Assembly: GCA_025403435.1 (NCBI GenBank)
Contig: CM046345.1
Span: 10,358,235 to 10,422,234 of the forward strand
Source: Artocarpus heterophyllus
Lineage: Eukaryota > Streptophyta > Magnoliopsida > Rosales > Moraceae
DNA length: 64,000 bases
Direction: 5' to 3'
Shown here: piece after piece, positions 50,899 through 61,649 of the stretch
Numbering within the stretch: position 1 is the first letter of the stretch
Layout: every line of letters begins with the position of its first letter
Translations under genes and position numbers: made by a program
The notes under the pieces: model-generated
Told to the model about the DNA's origin: nothing
Databases searched by the model: none
What the model saw: only the letters and a program-made list of their open reading frames with translations

Positions 50899-51396
50899 TT
50901 AAGCTCGAACGACGGCGCCGTCTCTGAGTAAAGCCTCGGCCGCTCTCTTACCGGAAACCAATGCGCCATCAAACGTGGGGCTCGTTAACCGGTCACCGCA
51001 GAGCTACAGACCCGGGCCCACACGAGCAGATTAGTTGGAGCGCTCTGATTGGGCTGAGCAAATGCGATCCTGTACGCCTTCGAGTGCTTCCACGACCCCG
51101 AGTCAGTTCCCTTAAACCAACTCGAAATCCCCCGGATAACCTCAGCCGTCATCTTCATCCGAGACGCCCTTGAACCTCCCGATGAGCGACACGGAGACAA
51201 GAGGCTTCCCCGGTGGGCCATGCTACTTCGCCACCTTGGTGGCGAAGAGCATGTTGTTCACGATCCCGTCGCCCAAACCGTTCAGAAAAAGAACCGGGAT
51301 ATTCTCCCGGTCAGCAGAGAAATACCAACAAATCCGTGCTTCTAGCCTGTTTTCTCTGAACCGGCCGAATTTTAATCGCCAAAAGCTTATCTGCTT
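50899..51396 (-). pseudogene. FAD-dependent amine-oxidase/phytoene-desaturase-like gene, 3' part
   Basis: Three frames of the minus strand together resemble the C-terminal part of plant FAD-dependent amine-oxidase-fold proteins. Visible pieces are a KIRPVQRKQARST-like start, ENIPVLFLNGLGDGIVNNMLF, LVSVSLIGRFKGVSDED-like, MTAEVIRGISSWF, SWKHSKAYRIAFAQPNQ and a final TFDGALVSGKRAAEALL. The frame must change several times, so the exon is dead. A polypyrimidine tract and CTATCAG acceptor precede 51396, and TAA at 50899-50901 closes the last frame. It is the continuation of 62532-63449. The Tat element sits between the two halves. Confidence 0.8.
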
Positions 51397-51598
51397 CTGA
51401 TAGAGATACAAGAAAATTAAACAGAAAAGAAATTGGGATGAGAAAGAAAGAGAAAAAGAGTCACGGTAAGAGAGCAGGGAATTGTGGAGGGAAATCTAGA
51501 AAAAAAAAAAAAGAAATTTTTTTTTTCTTTGGGAGCCAACTGATATCTTCTCATCTCCCACTTCCTTTCTTTTATTCCTTTTGATTTCAATTCGTGAC
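51397..51598 (-). other. Residual intron of the split FAD-oxidase gene, left of the Tat insertion
   Basis: About 200 nt between the acceptor at 51397 and the insertion point. The minus strand is pyrimidine-rich near the acceptor. Ends in the target duplication GTGAC (51594-51598). Confidence 0.6.
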
Positions 51599-52220
51599 TG
51601 TTGATGCTTACCGCTGTCCGGTGTCGGATCAACACCCACGTGTGACTATACACCTTCTGATCTCCTCTTAAGCTTGCCCTTGGTCGGGAATGAGTACCTG
51701 CGAGAGGGATGATTCGGAGAAATGGGGTTAGTCAATAGATAAGGGCTCTCCGATGCTCAAGGCAAGTATTGCTCGGCAGAGGTCGGTAGCTAATTAAGTG
51801 AGAAGAGGTCTCTCCTCTAAAACGTCATAAATGCATCCTATTTATAGGCCACCAGCTGGATCGGGTGTAAGATGGGTTTTACCCATTACCCAGGTGTCAC
51901 ATCAAAGTGTATCAAGCAATAAGTGACAAGTGTCGCGTCCATTGTCCAATGGATTGGACTCTATCGGACGGCAGCACGTCTGCCTGGTGTTGGCCTACAA
52001 GGATGGGTAGTGACGTATTATGATGAATAGCATGGCCCGGCCCGAGCTACTGTACATCCCCGAGGTGGCAGCCTTCTTGGGGGTGTGCCCTCAGATAAAT
52101 GGAAGGCACCTCGGGAAGAAGCATAAGTCGTCGGGTCGGGCGGTAGCCTATGTCTGCCGAACTGAGTTGCCGACCACCAAGTTAGGGTCCTCGGTGGCGG
52201 CGCCGAGCTTACCCTCAACA
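51599..52220 (-). repeat. 3' LTR of the Tat element
   Basis: 622 bp with a minus-strand TATAAATA at 51846-51839. A CACGTG lies at 51637-51642. Confidence 0.95.
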
Positions 52221-52235
52221 TTAGCCCCCCAGTTC
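52221..52235 (-). other. Polypurine tract of the Tat element
   Basis: The minus strand reads AACTGGGGGGCTAA immediately before the LTR start TGTTGAGGG. Confidence 0.75.
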
Positions 52236-52353
52236 ACCTGGTCGGTATTCGGCCGGGTGGACTATGCCGAGTGGGTGAGGTCGGCTCAAAGGAAGAAGGC
52301 CAAGCGACACTTAGGAGCGGGGTGCGGCGAAAAGACGCACGGATCAGACGGGG

Positions 52354-52363
52354 GACACGTGTC
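52354..52363. promoter_or_regulatory. G-box/ABRE palindrome upstream of the antisense gene
   Basis: GACACGTGTC is a perfect 10-bp palindrome with the CACGTG core, about 85 bp before the TATA box. Such cores bind plant bZIP or bHLH factors; binding here is inferred. Confidence 0.5.
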
Positions 52364-52446
52364 GCGTCGTAGCCTTCTGTGCGGCTGTCAGGCGTATTAA
52401 TTGGGCCTTTTGGGTTTTTGCGCTCGAATTTCTCGCTTAAAATGCC

Positions 52447-52454
52447 TATAAATA
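52447..52454 (+). promoter_or_regulatory. TATA box of the antisense gene
   Basis: CCTATAAATAGGG is a strong plant TATA context, placing transcription start near 52478-52488. The same CTATAAATAGG word serves, on the other strand, as the LTR TATA box (61897-61890 in the 5' LTR). Confidence 0.72.
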
Positions 52455-52574
52455 GGGTCCCTCTCCTCTGTAATTTGCACTTCATTTTCAGAAATTTTAC
52501 AAACGAGAAATTTTGGCTGCCGAGCTCGAGTAATAGCCGAGGATTATATCAACCGAGCTACCAAGAACCCGAGC

Positions 52575-52580
52575 ATGTAA
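52575..52580 (+). promoter_or_regulatory. AUG-UAA minimal upstream ORF
   Basis: The first ATG after the predicted start site is immediately followed by TAA, 14 nt before the main ATG at 52595. AUG-UAA elements in some plant leaders stall ribosomes and control mRNA stability. A role here is inferred. Confidence 0.55.
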
Positions 52581-52594
52581 TTTTCTGAGTGAAA

Positions 52595-55138
52595 ATGAGT
52601 GATTTGTCCGACTCACAAAATGTGGAGGTTTCATGGTCGGAAAGTAGCGGGAAGAGTAGTAGCTCTTCTTCGACTCAATCTGATGCCGAGGCGGCGTCCC
52701 AAAGACGGGAAGGGGCCAGGCGGCTGGAGCAGATCCTAAGGGTCGATTCCCAGACCGTGCCCGAGCAAGAATTTTTAAATTTGCTGGACGGGCATAAGCT
52801 TATCAGGCCGTCACGGGAACAAGACCCTTATACCGGGGCGGCAACAACCGGCCATTCCCAAGTTTTTCCAAGGGAGAGGACCGAGTTTCAAACCCATGAG
52901 GATGCTCCGAGCGCCTCTGGTCGGAATGCCGAGGCCCCCATCCAAATTGTAGGTGTGATTACGGTTGATGCCTCCGACGAGGAGCATGCAGCCGAGGATA
53001 CAGGGGCAGAGCAGCCAGAAATGGTGCAAGAGGTCCGGGCCACCCGCGTGCGAGGCGTTACAGCATATCGGATAAGCCGCCCTGGGCAAACCTCGACGGC
53101 GGGCTATACAAGCGCGATCACGGAGTCTCGGTTAGAGGCCCTGCGCGACGAGTATGGTATCCCGGTCGATGTGAATCTTGTCGTCCCCGGAGAGGGAGAT
53201 TCACCTTTAGAAGCGCCAGAGGGATTTATCACACTTTACATCGAGTTCTTCAAGGCCGGGCTGCGTCTACCACTGCACCGTTTCCTTCACCGGGCGCTTA
53301 ATGACTTTAATGTGTGCCCGGCACAATTGAACCCGAACAGCTATATGTCGCTGATCGGGATGTATATTTTGTGGAAGTACCACCGGAGTACTGAGATGCC
53401 GCTGGAGGCCTTCAAGCAAGTATTCAAGATGAAGAAGCTTCCTCGGCAGTCCGGCTGGTACTACTTCACCGGCTTCAGAAAGGACTTTATTTTGGGCAAC
53501 CCCGACTCGGACAAGCTGTGGAAGTACGAATGGTTTTACGTCGGGGGAAACTTTTTAGCCCGAACCGGTGAAGCTGTCCCCGAGGATGAACAAGTGCCGG
53601 GGTCATTTGAGCTGGGGCACGTCTGGACCAAGCGCCCTTGGGCACCGAGCCACGTAATAGAGGCCGTGGACGAACTGTTCGAGAAGCCCGAGTCGTCCAG
53701 ACAACAGTCCTTTCTTCTGAGAAAGGACACTCTGTCTAGATACGGTTGGTTCGGGGAATCCAGCAGTTTTCCCCAAGCTAGGCGTCCTGCCCGGGAAACC
53801 GGGCAGGTTACTGTTGCCCGTCCGGGTGATGCGGATCTTCCAGGGCCAAGCACTTCCCGGTCCGGGTGGCCGACGAGGGAGCCTTCATCGTCCAGTACCG
53901 AGGACTCGTCCAGTGGCTCCCTCGATGCGGGGCCACCTGTAGCCGACGAGAACCTCGAGGGCGTGATTAGGCTCCTGTACCCGTCGGGCCAACTCTGGAT
54001 CGGAGGTCAGCCCGGAATTTTATTTATAGTCGCCCTTTCCTCTTTTATTTCGCCCTTCGTTTAACTGGGATTTTCTTTGTGCAGAAATGACCGCACCGAG
54101 CTCCCGCGCTGGCAGGCTTGCCCAGATGTCAACACAGAGGAAGGGCAAGGGCAAGGCCGTTGAGGCCAGCAAAAAGCGTAAGCGGACGCCAGCGCCCGAG
54201 CCTCCGACACGCACCGGGCAAACCTCCACATCAGTCCAAGCCCCACCACCACCGCCAATAAGGACCTCGTCGGAGGTCGGCCGAGTAGACGAGGCGTCCA
54301 GAGGTTCTTCCGAGGACCAACAAAGAAGGCGCCCGAACTACCGCGGCATGCTCCTCGAACGCCTCGGAGATGTGGCTCCCCCGAATGACTTCTTTATGGA
54401 CATTCGGGGTGAGGACTTCCGAGACTTGTGCAACATGGCGCTCCGAACGGCAGCCTCGGTAAGTGTCTGAGCTGACCAATTGTTAAACCCCTTGTAATTT
54501 TCGTCGAGGATAACCCCTTGTAATTTAAGCGGCTGGGCACCGTTGTGCACATGGAGCACTCCGTCGGGGTGAGGGAGATCCACAAGGAGCAAGAAAGGCA
54601 CAAGAAGACCCTCCTGCTGAAGTTGGACTCCGACAGAGAGCTCGACGAGAAGAAGGGCGAACTAGATCGGGCCAAGGAGGAGGCCCGGAAAACAAAATCT
54701 GAGGCCGAGGACATGTTGAGGCGGCTCAAGGAGGCTGAGGATAAGGCCGCTCGGCAGGAAGAGAAAGCCGCTCGGCTAGAGGGTCGGCTAGCAACTCTAC
54801 AGGCCGAGCACCACCGATTCGTAGCTGGGCTCCCCGATCAGCTGGCCGCTGCGGTCGAGGAGTTTAAGACATCCCCTGAATATACCGATCTCTACTTCGA
54901 TGGAATGGTGGACCTCCGCAACCATCTGATTGAAAAGCATCCCGAGGCGGCTGCATTCGACTGGTCGGTCATTGCCGAGCCGGACCAGGGCGAGGCCGAG
55001 CAACAACGGGATGTTGAGGAGGAGGTCGTCGTTGTGGACGGTGATGACGACGGGGATGTGCCGGCTGTCGAGGGAGGCCAAGACGACAATACGGCCAGGG
55101 ACGAGACTCAGGCTGGTGATGAGACTCGGGCTGATTGA
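52595..55138 (+). CDS. Antisense accessory gene of the Tat element, three exons, 797 aa
   Basis: Predicted exons are 52595-54005, 54085-54458 and 54530-55138. Intron 1 (79 nt) runs GTCAGC...TTTGTGCAG and intron 2 (71 nt) GTAAGT...AATTTAAG with a CTGAC branch-like site. Removing both joins three open frames without a stop, whereas unspliced translation ends at 54062-54064. Protein: acidic Ser-rich N-terminus, then a region (about 178-328) like the plant 'putative gypsy type transposon' family (PF04195; PEGFITLYIEFFKAGLRLPL, SGWYYF, KYEWFYV). Next come a basic NLS-like stretch (about 489-504, KKRKR), a long Glu/Lys coiled coil (about 610-690) and an acidic tail (about 745-775). Function is unknown; the C-terminal layout suggests a nuclear DNA/RNA- or protein-binding scaffold (inference). 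Antisense ORFs at this place are known in Tat elements. Assignment to PF04195 is from memory of the family pattern. Confidence 0.72.
54006..54084 (+). other. Predicted intron 1 of the antisense gene
   Basis: 79 nt, phase 1, GT...AG with a T-rich 3' end (TTTTCTTTGTGCAG). It contains the stop that would end unspliced translation. Confidence 0.7.
54459..54529 (+). other. Predicted intron 2 of the antisense gene
   Basis: 71 nt, phase 0, perfect GTAAGT donor. It contains a direct repeat AACCCCTTGTAATTT (twice), the second copy ending at the acceptor. Confidence 0.7.
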
Positions 55139-55204
55139 TCCTCTGCTTTTCTTGCTTTGTAACTGGGCTTGGGAGGTGCCCAACTTTCTTGTACCTCCCT
55201 AGTA

Positions 55205-55210
55205 AATAAA
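55205..55210 (+). terminator. Polyadenylation signal of the antisense gene
   Basis: AATAAA lies 67 nt after the stop codon, preceded by TTGTA/TTCTTGTA-type far-upstream-like elements. Confidence 0.6.
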
Positions 55211-55919
55211 GTGTTAAAACATTTTATATTGTCCCGTTTTGCATCTACTCTTTCTTACGTATAGTTTTATTTTTCATTCCACGTAATGTTTAAAGTTAGA
55301 TACTTCTCGAGAGGGTCCCAGGCTGGGAGACAACTGACCGAGCAGAGGTAAAGGGTACAATTGTTCTCGGTTAATCCGAGTACCTCCGTCCTTAGTTAAT
55401 CCGAGGACTTCTGTTCTCGATCGTTCCGAGTAGTTACCGTTTCTGCTTAGTTATCCAAGCAAGTTTAGGTTTCTGGTCTCGGTCTGGCAGAATATAAACG
55501 GCGTATAGCTACCCTTACCTTGTTGCCCCCCGTAGACTTGTTAAAGTTTTAAAGAAACTTTACAAGTATAGGGCTAATTGGGCACATAAATGTGCCGAGC
55601 AACTTAAGGGTGTCTGCATGACAGACATGATACATATACTGACTAGCCCCCCTGTCCAGTTTGACGAGGATGACTCCCTTGACGGGGAGTCAACATCCTG
55701 TCTTCCGAGCTGGGGTTCTGGCGTCTTAGGCATAATCCTCCCTTAAAGATAGTGCTCGGGTGGAATGGGTTTAGGGAGGTTGTGCTCCATTAATGTAATA
55801 TTTACACTGACTTTTCCAGCCCTGCTCAGCAGGTCTAGTTATAAAAGAATTGTGGCCAGAGATCAAAAAAAGGAAACTGGCTTTGATTTCTGTTCTCCTC
55901 TTTTTTCTTCTTTTTTTTT
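55211..55919. other. Spacer between the antisense gene and pol (tail to tail)
   Basis: About 700 nt without a gene. At 55362-55440 a ~30-nt unit (GTTCTCGGTTAATCCGAGTACC-like) recurs about three times in degenerate form. Both transcripts would terminate here. Confidence 0.6.
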
Positions 55920-58900
55920 TCAGGAATAGAATCTTTTTAACAGCTCGGCATTCCATGGATGCCCGAGCTGATTCCCCTCCAAATCGGTCAGCCTGTAAGT
56001 GCCTGATCGCACGACACCTTCGACTTTAAAAGGTCCTTCCCACTTCGGACCAAAGGACCCGAGACCGGGTTGTTGAACCGTGACCTTCTTCATCACTAAG
56101 TCACCAACTTTAAAGCTTCTCGGCTGAACCCGTTTGTTGTAATACTGAGCTACAACCTGATTCCGGGCTGCATTACGGATGGATGCTCGGTTCCTTTTTT
56201 CTTCAAGTAGGTCGAACTCGGTCATCAAGAGCTTTTCATTCAGTTTCTCTTCGTATTGCTCAACCCTCAAGGTCGGCAATCCAACCTCGGCTGGGATGAC
56301 GGCCTCTGCTCCATAGACCAGGGAGAACGGTGTCTCGCCAGTTGCAGCTCGTGTAGTTGTTCGATATGCCCAGAGCACTTGGGGCAGTTCGTCGATCCAC
56401 GCACCCTTAAACCCCTCGAGCTTCTTCTTCAGATTGTCTTTAATTGTCTTGTTCACAGCCTCCACCTGGTCGTTACTCTGCGGATAGCTCGGGGAAGAGT
56501 AGACTTTCTTAATGCCGAGCTTCTCGCACAAATGGCGTAGACTCAAAGAGTCAAACTGCTTAGCGTTGTCGGTCACGATAGTGTGCGGGATTTCGAACCG
56601 ACAGATGATGTTTTTCCATACGAAATTGGTGCACTTAGCTTCGGTCATGTTGGTGCAAGGCTCGACTTCGATCCATTTCGTCAGATAGTCTATGGCGACG
56701 ATGCAATATCTAAATTGCGAACGAGCCGGAGGGAGTGGTCCGATCAAGTCAATGGCCCATTTTGCAAATGGCCACACCGAAGTCACCGGATTTAGAGGCT
56801 CGGCTTGTGAACCTAGCATCCTAGCAAATTGCTGGCATTTGAAGCATTTCCGTGCAAAGCTCCCGCAGTCTTGCTGCATAGTAGGCCAGTAGTAACCCTA
56901 CCGCAGGCATTTCTGGGCCAAGGAGCGTCCACCGGAGTGATTGCCACAAAGGCCTTCATGAATCTCTTTCATTAAGTACTCGGGCTCCTGGGAATCCAAA
57001 CATCTTAGGCATGGCGTCGTGTAGCCGCGTCGGTACAGCTTTTCCCCGATCATCGAATACCGGGCCGAGCTATTACGTATCCGACGTGCCTCTTCCCGGT
57101 CGTCAGGTAATTCGGCTAGGGTCAGGTACCGGATGATCGGGTCCATCCTCGTGCACTTCGGTTCGGCCACCAGACTCATGACCTCCTTACTGATACTCGG
57201 TCCAGAGAGTCTTTCAATAGGAACGGACATCGGGTCTACTCCGCCTGTCCCGGAGGCTAGTCGGGCAAGGACATCGGCTTCCACGTTCTCGGACCGGGGG
57301 ATTTGCTTAAAAGTGTAGGACTTGAATTATCCAAGCAACTGTTTCGCTTCTTTTAAATATGCCGTCATTGATTCTGCTCGGGCCTGGAATCCTCCTGTGA
57401 CTTGCTGCACCACTAGCATTGAGTCACTATAGACGGTCAGCCTATCAACTCCGAGGTCTCGGGCAATTCGTAATCCGACGAGCAAAGCTTCATACTCCGC
57501 TTCGTTATTAGAGGTTTTGAAGTCGAAACGAAGGGCATAAATGACCTTATATCTGTCGGGGCTTGTTAAAATCAAGCCTGCCCCCGACCCGTCGACGCAA
57601 GGTTGAGCCATCGACGTGTAGTTTCCAGTTCAGCTCCTGGGGAAAGGCCTTCGCTCACTGCAGCCAGCTGTATCCGGCCCCTCAACGGGTGATTTCTCCA
57701 CTAAGGGAGCCACTTTTTCGGCCTCTGTAAACTCGGCAAGGAAATCCGCTAAGACTTGAGCTTTTATCGCTGTTCTCGGCACAAAATGTATATCATACTG
57801 GCCCAATTCGACCGACCACTTGGCCATCCGACCTGATATTTCTGGGCTCTGTAAAACTTGCCGGAGAGGAAACTTGGTCGGGATCTTGACAGTATGGCCT
57901 TGGTAATACGGCCGCAGCTTTCGGACTGATGTTATTAGGGCGAAAGCCAGCTTCTCCAATGATGAATAGCGCTCCTCGGCACCTTGGAACGCGTGGCTGG
58001 TATAGTAGACGGGTCTCTGGATCCCGTTTTCATCTCGGATCAACACCGAGCTGACTGCCTTCTCAGAGACGGCTAAATAGGCAGTTAGAATCTCACCGGG
58101 CAAAGGTTTGGACAGGAGCGGGGGTGTGGCTAGGTAAACTTTTAAGCCTTGGAAAGCATCCTCACATTCCCTGCTCCACTCAAACCTCCCCTTAAGTGCC
58201 TTGAAGAAAGGGTGACACTTGTCGGTAGCCCGGGAGACAAACCTTGATAGGGCGGCCACCATGCCAGTAAGCCTTTGCACGTCTTTCACTGTCTGAGGAG
58301 AATGCATGTCTATGATTGCCTGGGCCTTTGCCAGGGTTCACCTCAATTCCTCGTCGGTTAACCAAAAATCTGAGGAATTTGCCGGAGCCAACGCCAAAAG
58401 CGCATTTTGCCGGGTTGAGTTTCATCTCATACTCCTGGAGAATGTCAAAGCTAGCTCTGAGGTCGGCTATGTGGTCCTTCGCTTGGACAAATTTTACTAA
58501 CATGTCGTCCACGTAGACCTCCATAGTTTTCCCGATCAGCCGAGCGAACATTTTGTTGACGAGGCGTTGATAGGTAGCTCTGACGTTCTTGAGACCAAAG
58601 GGCATTACAACGTAGCAATACAAGCCCTGGTCAGTAACAAATGAGGTTTTGATTTGATCCTCTTCGGCCATTCTTATCTGATTATACCCGAAGTATGCGT
58701 CCATGAAGCTCAAGAGCTCGTGTCCGGCTGTGGCATCGACGAGCTGGTCTATCCGAGGAAGTGGGAAACAGTCCTTGGGGCAGGTCTTGTTAAGGTCGGT
58801 ATAGTCGATGCAGACCCGTCACTTGCCATTCGCCTTTTTGACGAGGATGACATTTGCCAACCATTCTGGATATTTGACCTCTCTAATAAACCCAGCCTTT

Positions 58901-61584
58901 AATAGTTTCTGGACTTCATCATTTATTGCGGCATATCTCTCCGGGTTGAAGGCTCTTCGTCTTTGTATCACCGGCCTGTGACCAGGTTGGACGTTAAGCC
59001 GATGGCTGATGATGCTCGGATCTATGCCGGGCATGTCCTCATGAGACCATGCAAAAATGTCACGATACTCGAAAAGCAGGGATTCCAGGTCGGCCCGGAT
59101 CTCAGGTTGTAACTGCGATCCGAATTGGACTGTGCGTTCTGGCCTTTCGGGGTCCAGGGAGAACGACACTAAGTCTTCGACCGGGGTACCCCTTACCTCT
59201 TCCTCGAAAAACCTGGGGTCTAGGTCCGCGAGCATCTTCGGCATCGGATCGGTTGGGAGATCGATCTCGTCGACTGTATACACGGCTAGGATTCCTTGTT
59301 GCTGAGCGGAGGCTGCCCGGACTGCGTTTGCATAGCAAGCCTGGGAATCCGCCTGGGACGAGCGGATTACTCCAACGCCACCATCGGTCGGGAACTTCAT
59401 TGCCAGGTGATATGTCGAAACCACGGCCTTTAATCCGTTCAGCGTTGGCCGGCCGATGATGATGTTATACTGAGAGGGTTTATCAACGACTAAAAAGTCG
59501 ACCACCCGAGTGACCCTGGCAGCACCTTCTCCAAAAGTTACTGGGAGACTGACCTTCGCGGTTGCTCGAACACACTCACCCGCAAAGCTAAAAAGTGGAG
59601 TCCGGACCGAAACTATAGGTGCGTTGCTAATCTTCAGCCTGTCAAAGGCCTGCTTAAAAAGGATGTCCGCCGAACTGCCATTGTCAATTAAGACTCGCCG
59701 TACAACATTGTTGGCGAAAGGCAGTTCGCAAACCAAAGCATCGTTGTGGGGATGCATTAGTCGGTCTGCTTCCTCCTCAGTGAAAGTTATCGGGGTGTCC
59801 TCTTGGCGGCATATCTTATTGATGTGCTCGGACACGTTCATGAAGTCACCCCGTTCGACCCGCCGAGCTTCTCTGACGTAGGATCGCCGCCCACTCGATG
59901 TGTCCCCGGCAACAGGCCCGCCAAGTATCGTATGTACGATATTTAGGGGTTCCGGGGCGTTCCCACTATCGGTCCTGGGTCGGCTCTGCACGTCTCGGCC
60001 TGACGAGTCATTCCTTGTAGAGGTCGCCCTCAGATTTATGGCCTTCTCCACAAACTCCTGCAATAGACCTTCTCGGACCAACCTTTCTATTTGGTCCTTA
60101 AGCTGGATGCATTCTCGGTTAGTATGGCCCACATCTTGGTGGAACTTACAAAACTTTGACTGGTCACGCTTCGCCCTAAAGCCTCGAAGCTTGGGAGGCG
60201 GCGCCAACAAATTCTTGTCGCCGACCTGGGGAGCACCTCATCGATAGTTGCCACTAGGGGCGTGTAGTTTTGGAACTTGCCGGTCGGCCCCTTTGGCTTA
60301 TCAGTTTTCTCTTTCTTCTGCTTCTTCGCATGCTCGGCGCTGCCCTGCTCCGGCCCTCTTTTCTGCTTCTTCTCCTTTTTCGTCCCGCTCGGGCCAGCCT
60401 CTTCCCAGCGGCTTTTCATATACTCGACAGCGTCTGCATGTCTTTGGGCGTACCTGAGCATTTGTGAAAACGTGTTTGGCTGCTCAAAGGCCAGGGACCA
60501 GGTCAGCTTCTCGTCTCGGAGGCCCCCTACAAAAATATGTTTGAGGGTCTCGTCTTTGACGTGCTTGACCTCAAGAGCAGCCCGGGTAAATCGGTTGACA
60601 TAGTCCTTGACATTGTCGTCTCCCTGCTTGACGGCGTACAAGGAAGTTATTTCTTTCCTCTGCGTCCTGGTTGTAGAGAATGCGGCGAAAAAGGCGTCAG
60701 TTAAATGCCCAAAAGAAGAAATCGACCCTGGTTCGAGTCGTCGGAACCACTGCCGAGCAGGGCCTGTAAGGGTGAGCGAGAAAGCTTTGCACATTGCAGC
60801 ATCACTGGCATTCTGCAACAGCATGTGCCCGCGAAAGAGTTCGGCATGCTCATCTGCGTCGGTGGCCCCATCGTAAGACTTGATTTGTGGGACCTTAAAC
60901 TTCGGCGGCATGGGTGCCCGCATTATATGATCCGGGAAGGGCGGATCCTGAGCCCCGATCTCATCCAAACCGAACCTGCAATTGCGGATCTCATCGATCT
61001 GTCGCTGCAGCACCCGGAACTGGCGACTATTCGTGTCTTCGGGCAGTTCGACCCGATAGGGTACTCCGCCCTCAGCACGGCCTTCAGCTCCGCCTTGGCG
61101 ATTTCTATTAATCCCTCGGTATCTAAGCTGATCAAACACCGAGGCTCTGGAACCTTGTAGTGAAGGACACGGTGTGGTTGACGTCCCATCCGACGTTCAT
61201 GAACCAGTCTATTGTCAAGCAGGGGCCCTCTGGTGGATCCCGGAGACTGCTCTGATCGATCCTCCCAATTGGTGGCGCTCTGCTCATGCCGACCCCCTGC
61301 CTGGTCAACCTGGGCGGGGGGTGGCGGTTCCGGTGCAGCTTGCTGTTGAGCTTGTGCGAGCTGCCGAGTTAAGATCCGAACTGCATCTGTGAGCTCCCGG
61401 ATCGGGTCTTGTGCAGCTCGGGCCTGCACCGACTCGGCTCTTGCCGCCCTTCCTTGCCCTCCGGACCGAGATCTGGCGGTCCGAGGACGACCGTTGGGCC
61501 GTTTTGTAGCCGGTTGCTTGTGTCTGGCATCGCCCGACTCCTGACGTCGGACGGTACTATCTCTTGCGTTACCTCGTGTTGTCA
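55920..61584 (-). pseudogene. Tat gag-pol, disrupted
   Basis: Starts with MTTRGNARD at 61584 and ends KRFYS at 55920. Order: gag (61584 to about 60090; capsid with ARQWFRRL and KDYVNRF motifs), a C/H-rich CKFHQDVGHTNREC segment, protease with DNGSSADILF (about 59680), RT with YVDDMLVK (about 58500), a first RNase H (57630-58307), a second archaeal-type RNase H (57327-57611; DGSGAG, NNEAEYEAL, YSDSMLVV), and integrase with an HHCC finger and core (55920-57284). Lesions seen: frame changes near 61100, 60225, 58335 and 57600, and in-frame stops at 58819-58821, 57327-57329 and 56898-56900. It could not make a full polyprotein, but the lesions look recent because the domains remain well preserved. 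Confidence 0.9.
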
Positions 61585-61649
61585 TTTCGGAAGTCCGAGG
61601 TACAATAACTTGGATTGGGGCGCGTTCGGCCCTCCTTCTAGCGCCAAAA

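Noticed and set aside
52020..52400. 126-codon plus-strand frame spanning the Tat 3' LTR and the antisense promoter
   Set aside because: It overlaps the PPT, LTR end and G-box. The LTR part is also present in the other LTR, where the frame ends differently. No family resemblance.
61625..61649. Assignment of a specific tRNA to the Tat element's PBS
   Set aside because: The sequence TGGCGCTAGAAGGAGGG does not match a tRNA 3' end I can recall with certainty. A tRNA database comparison would decide.
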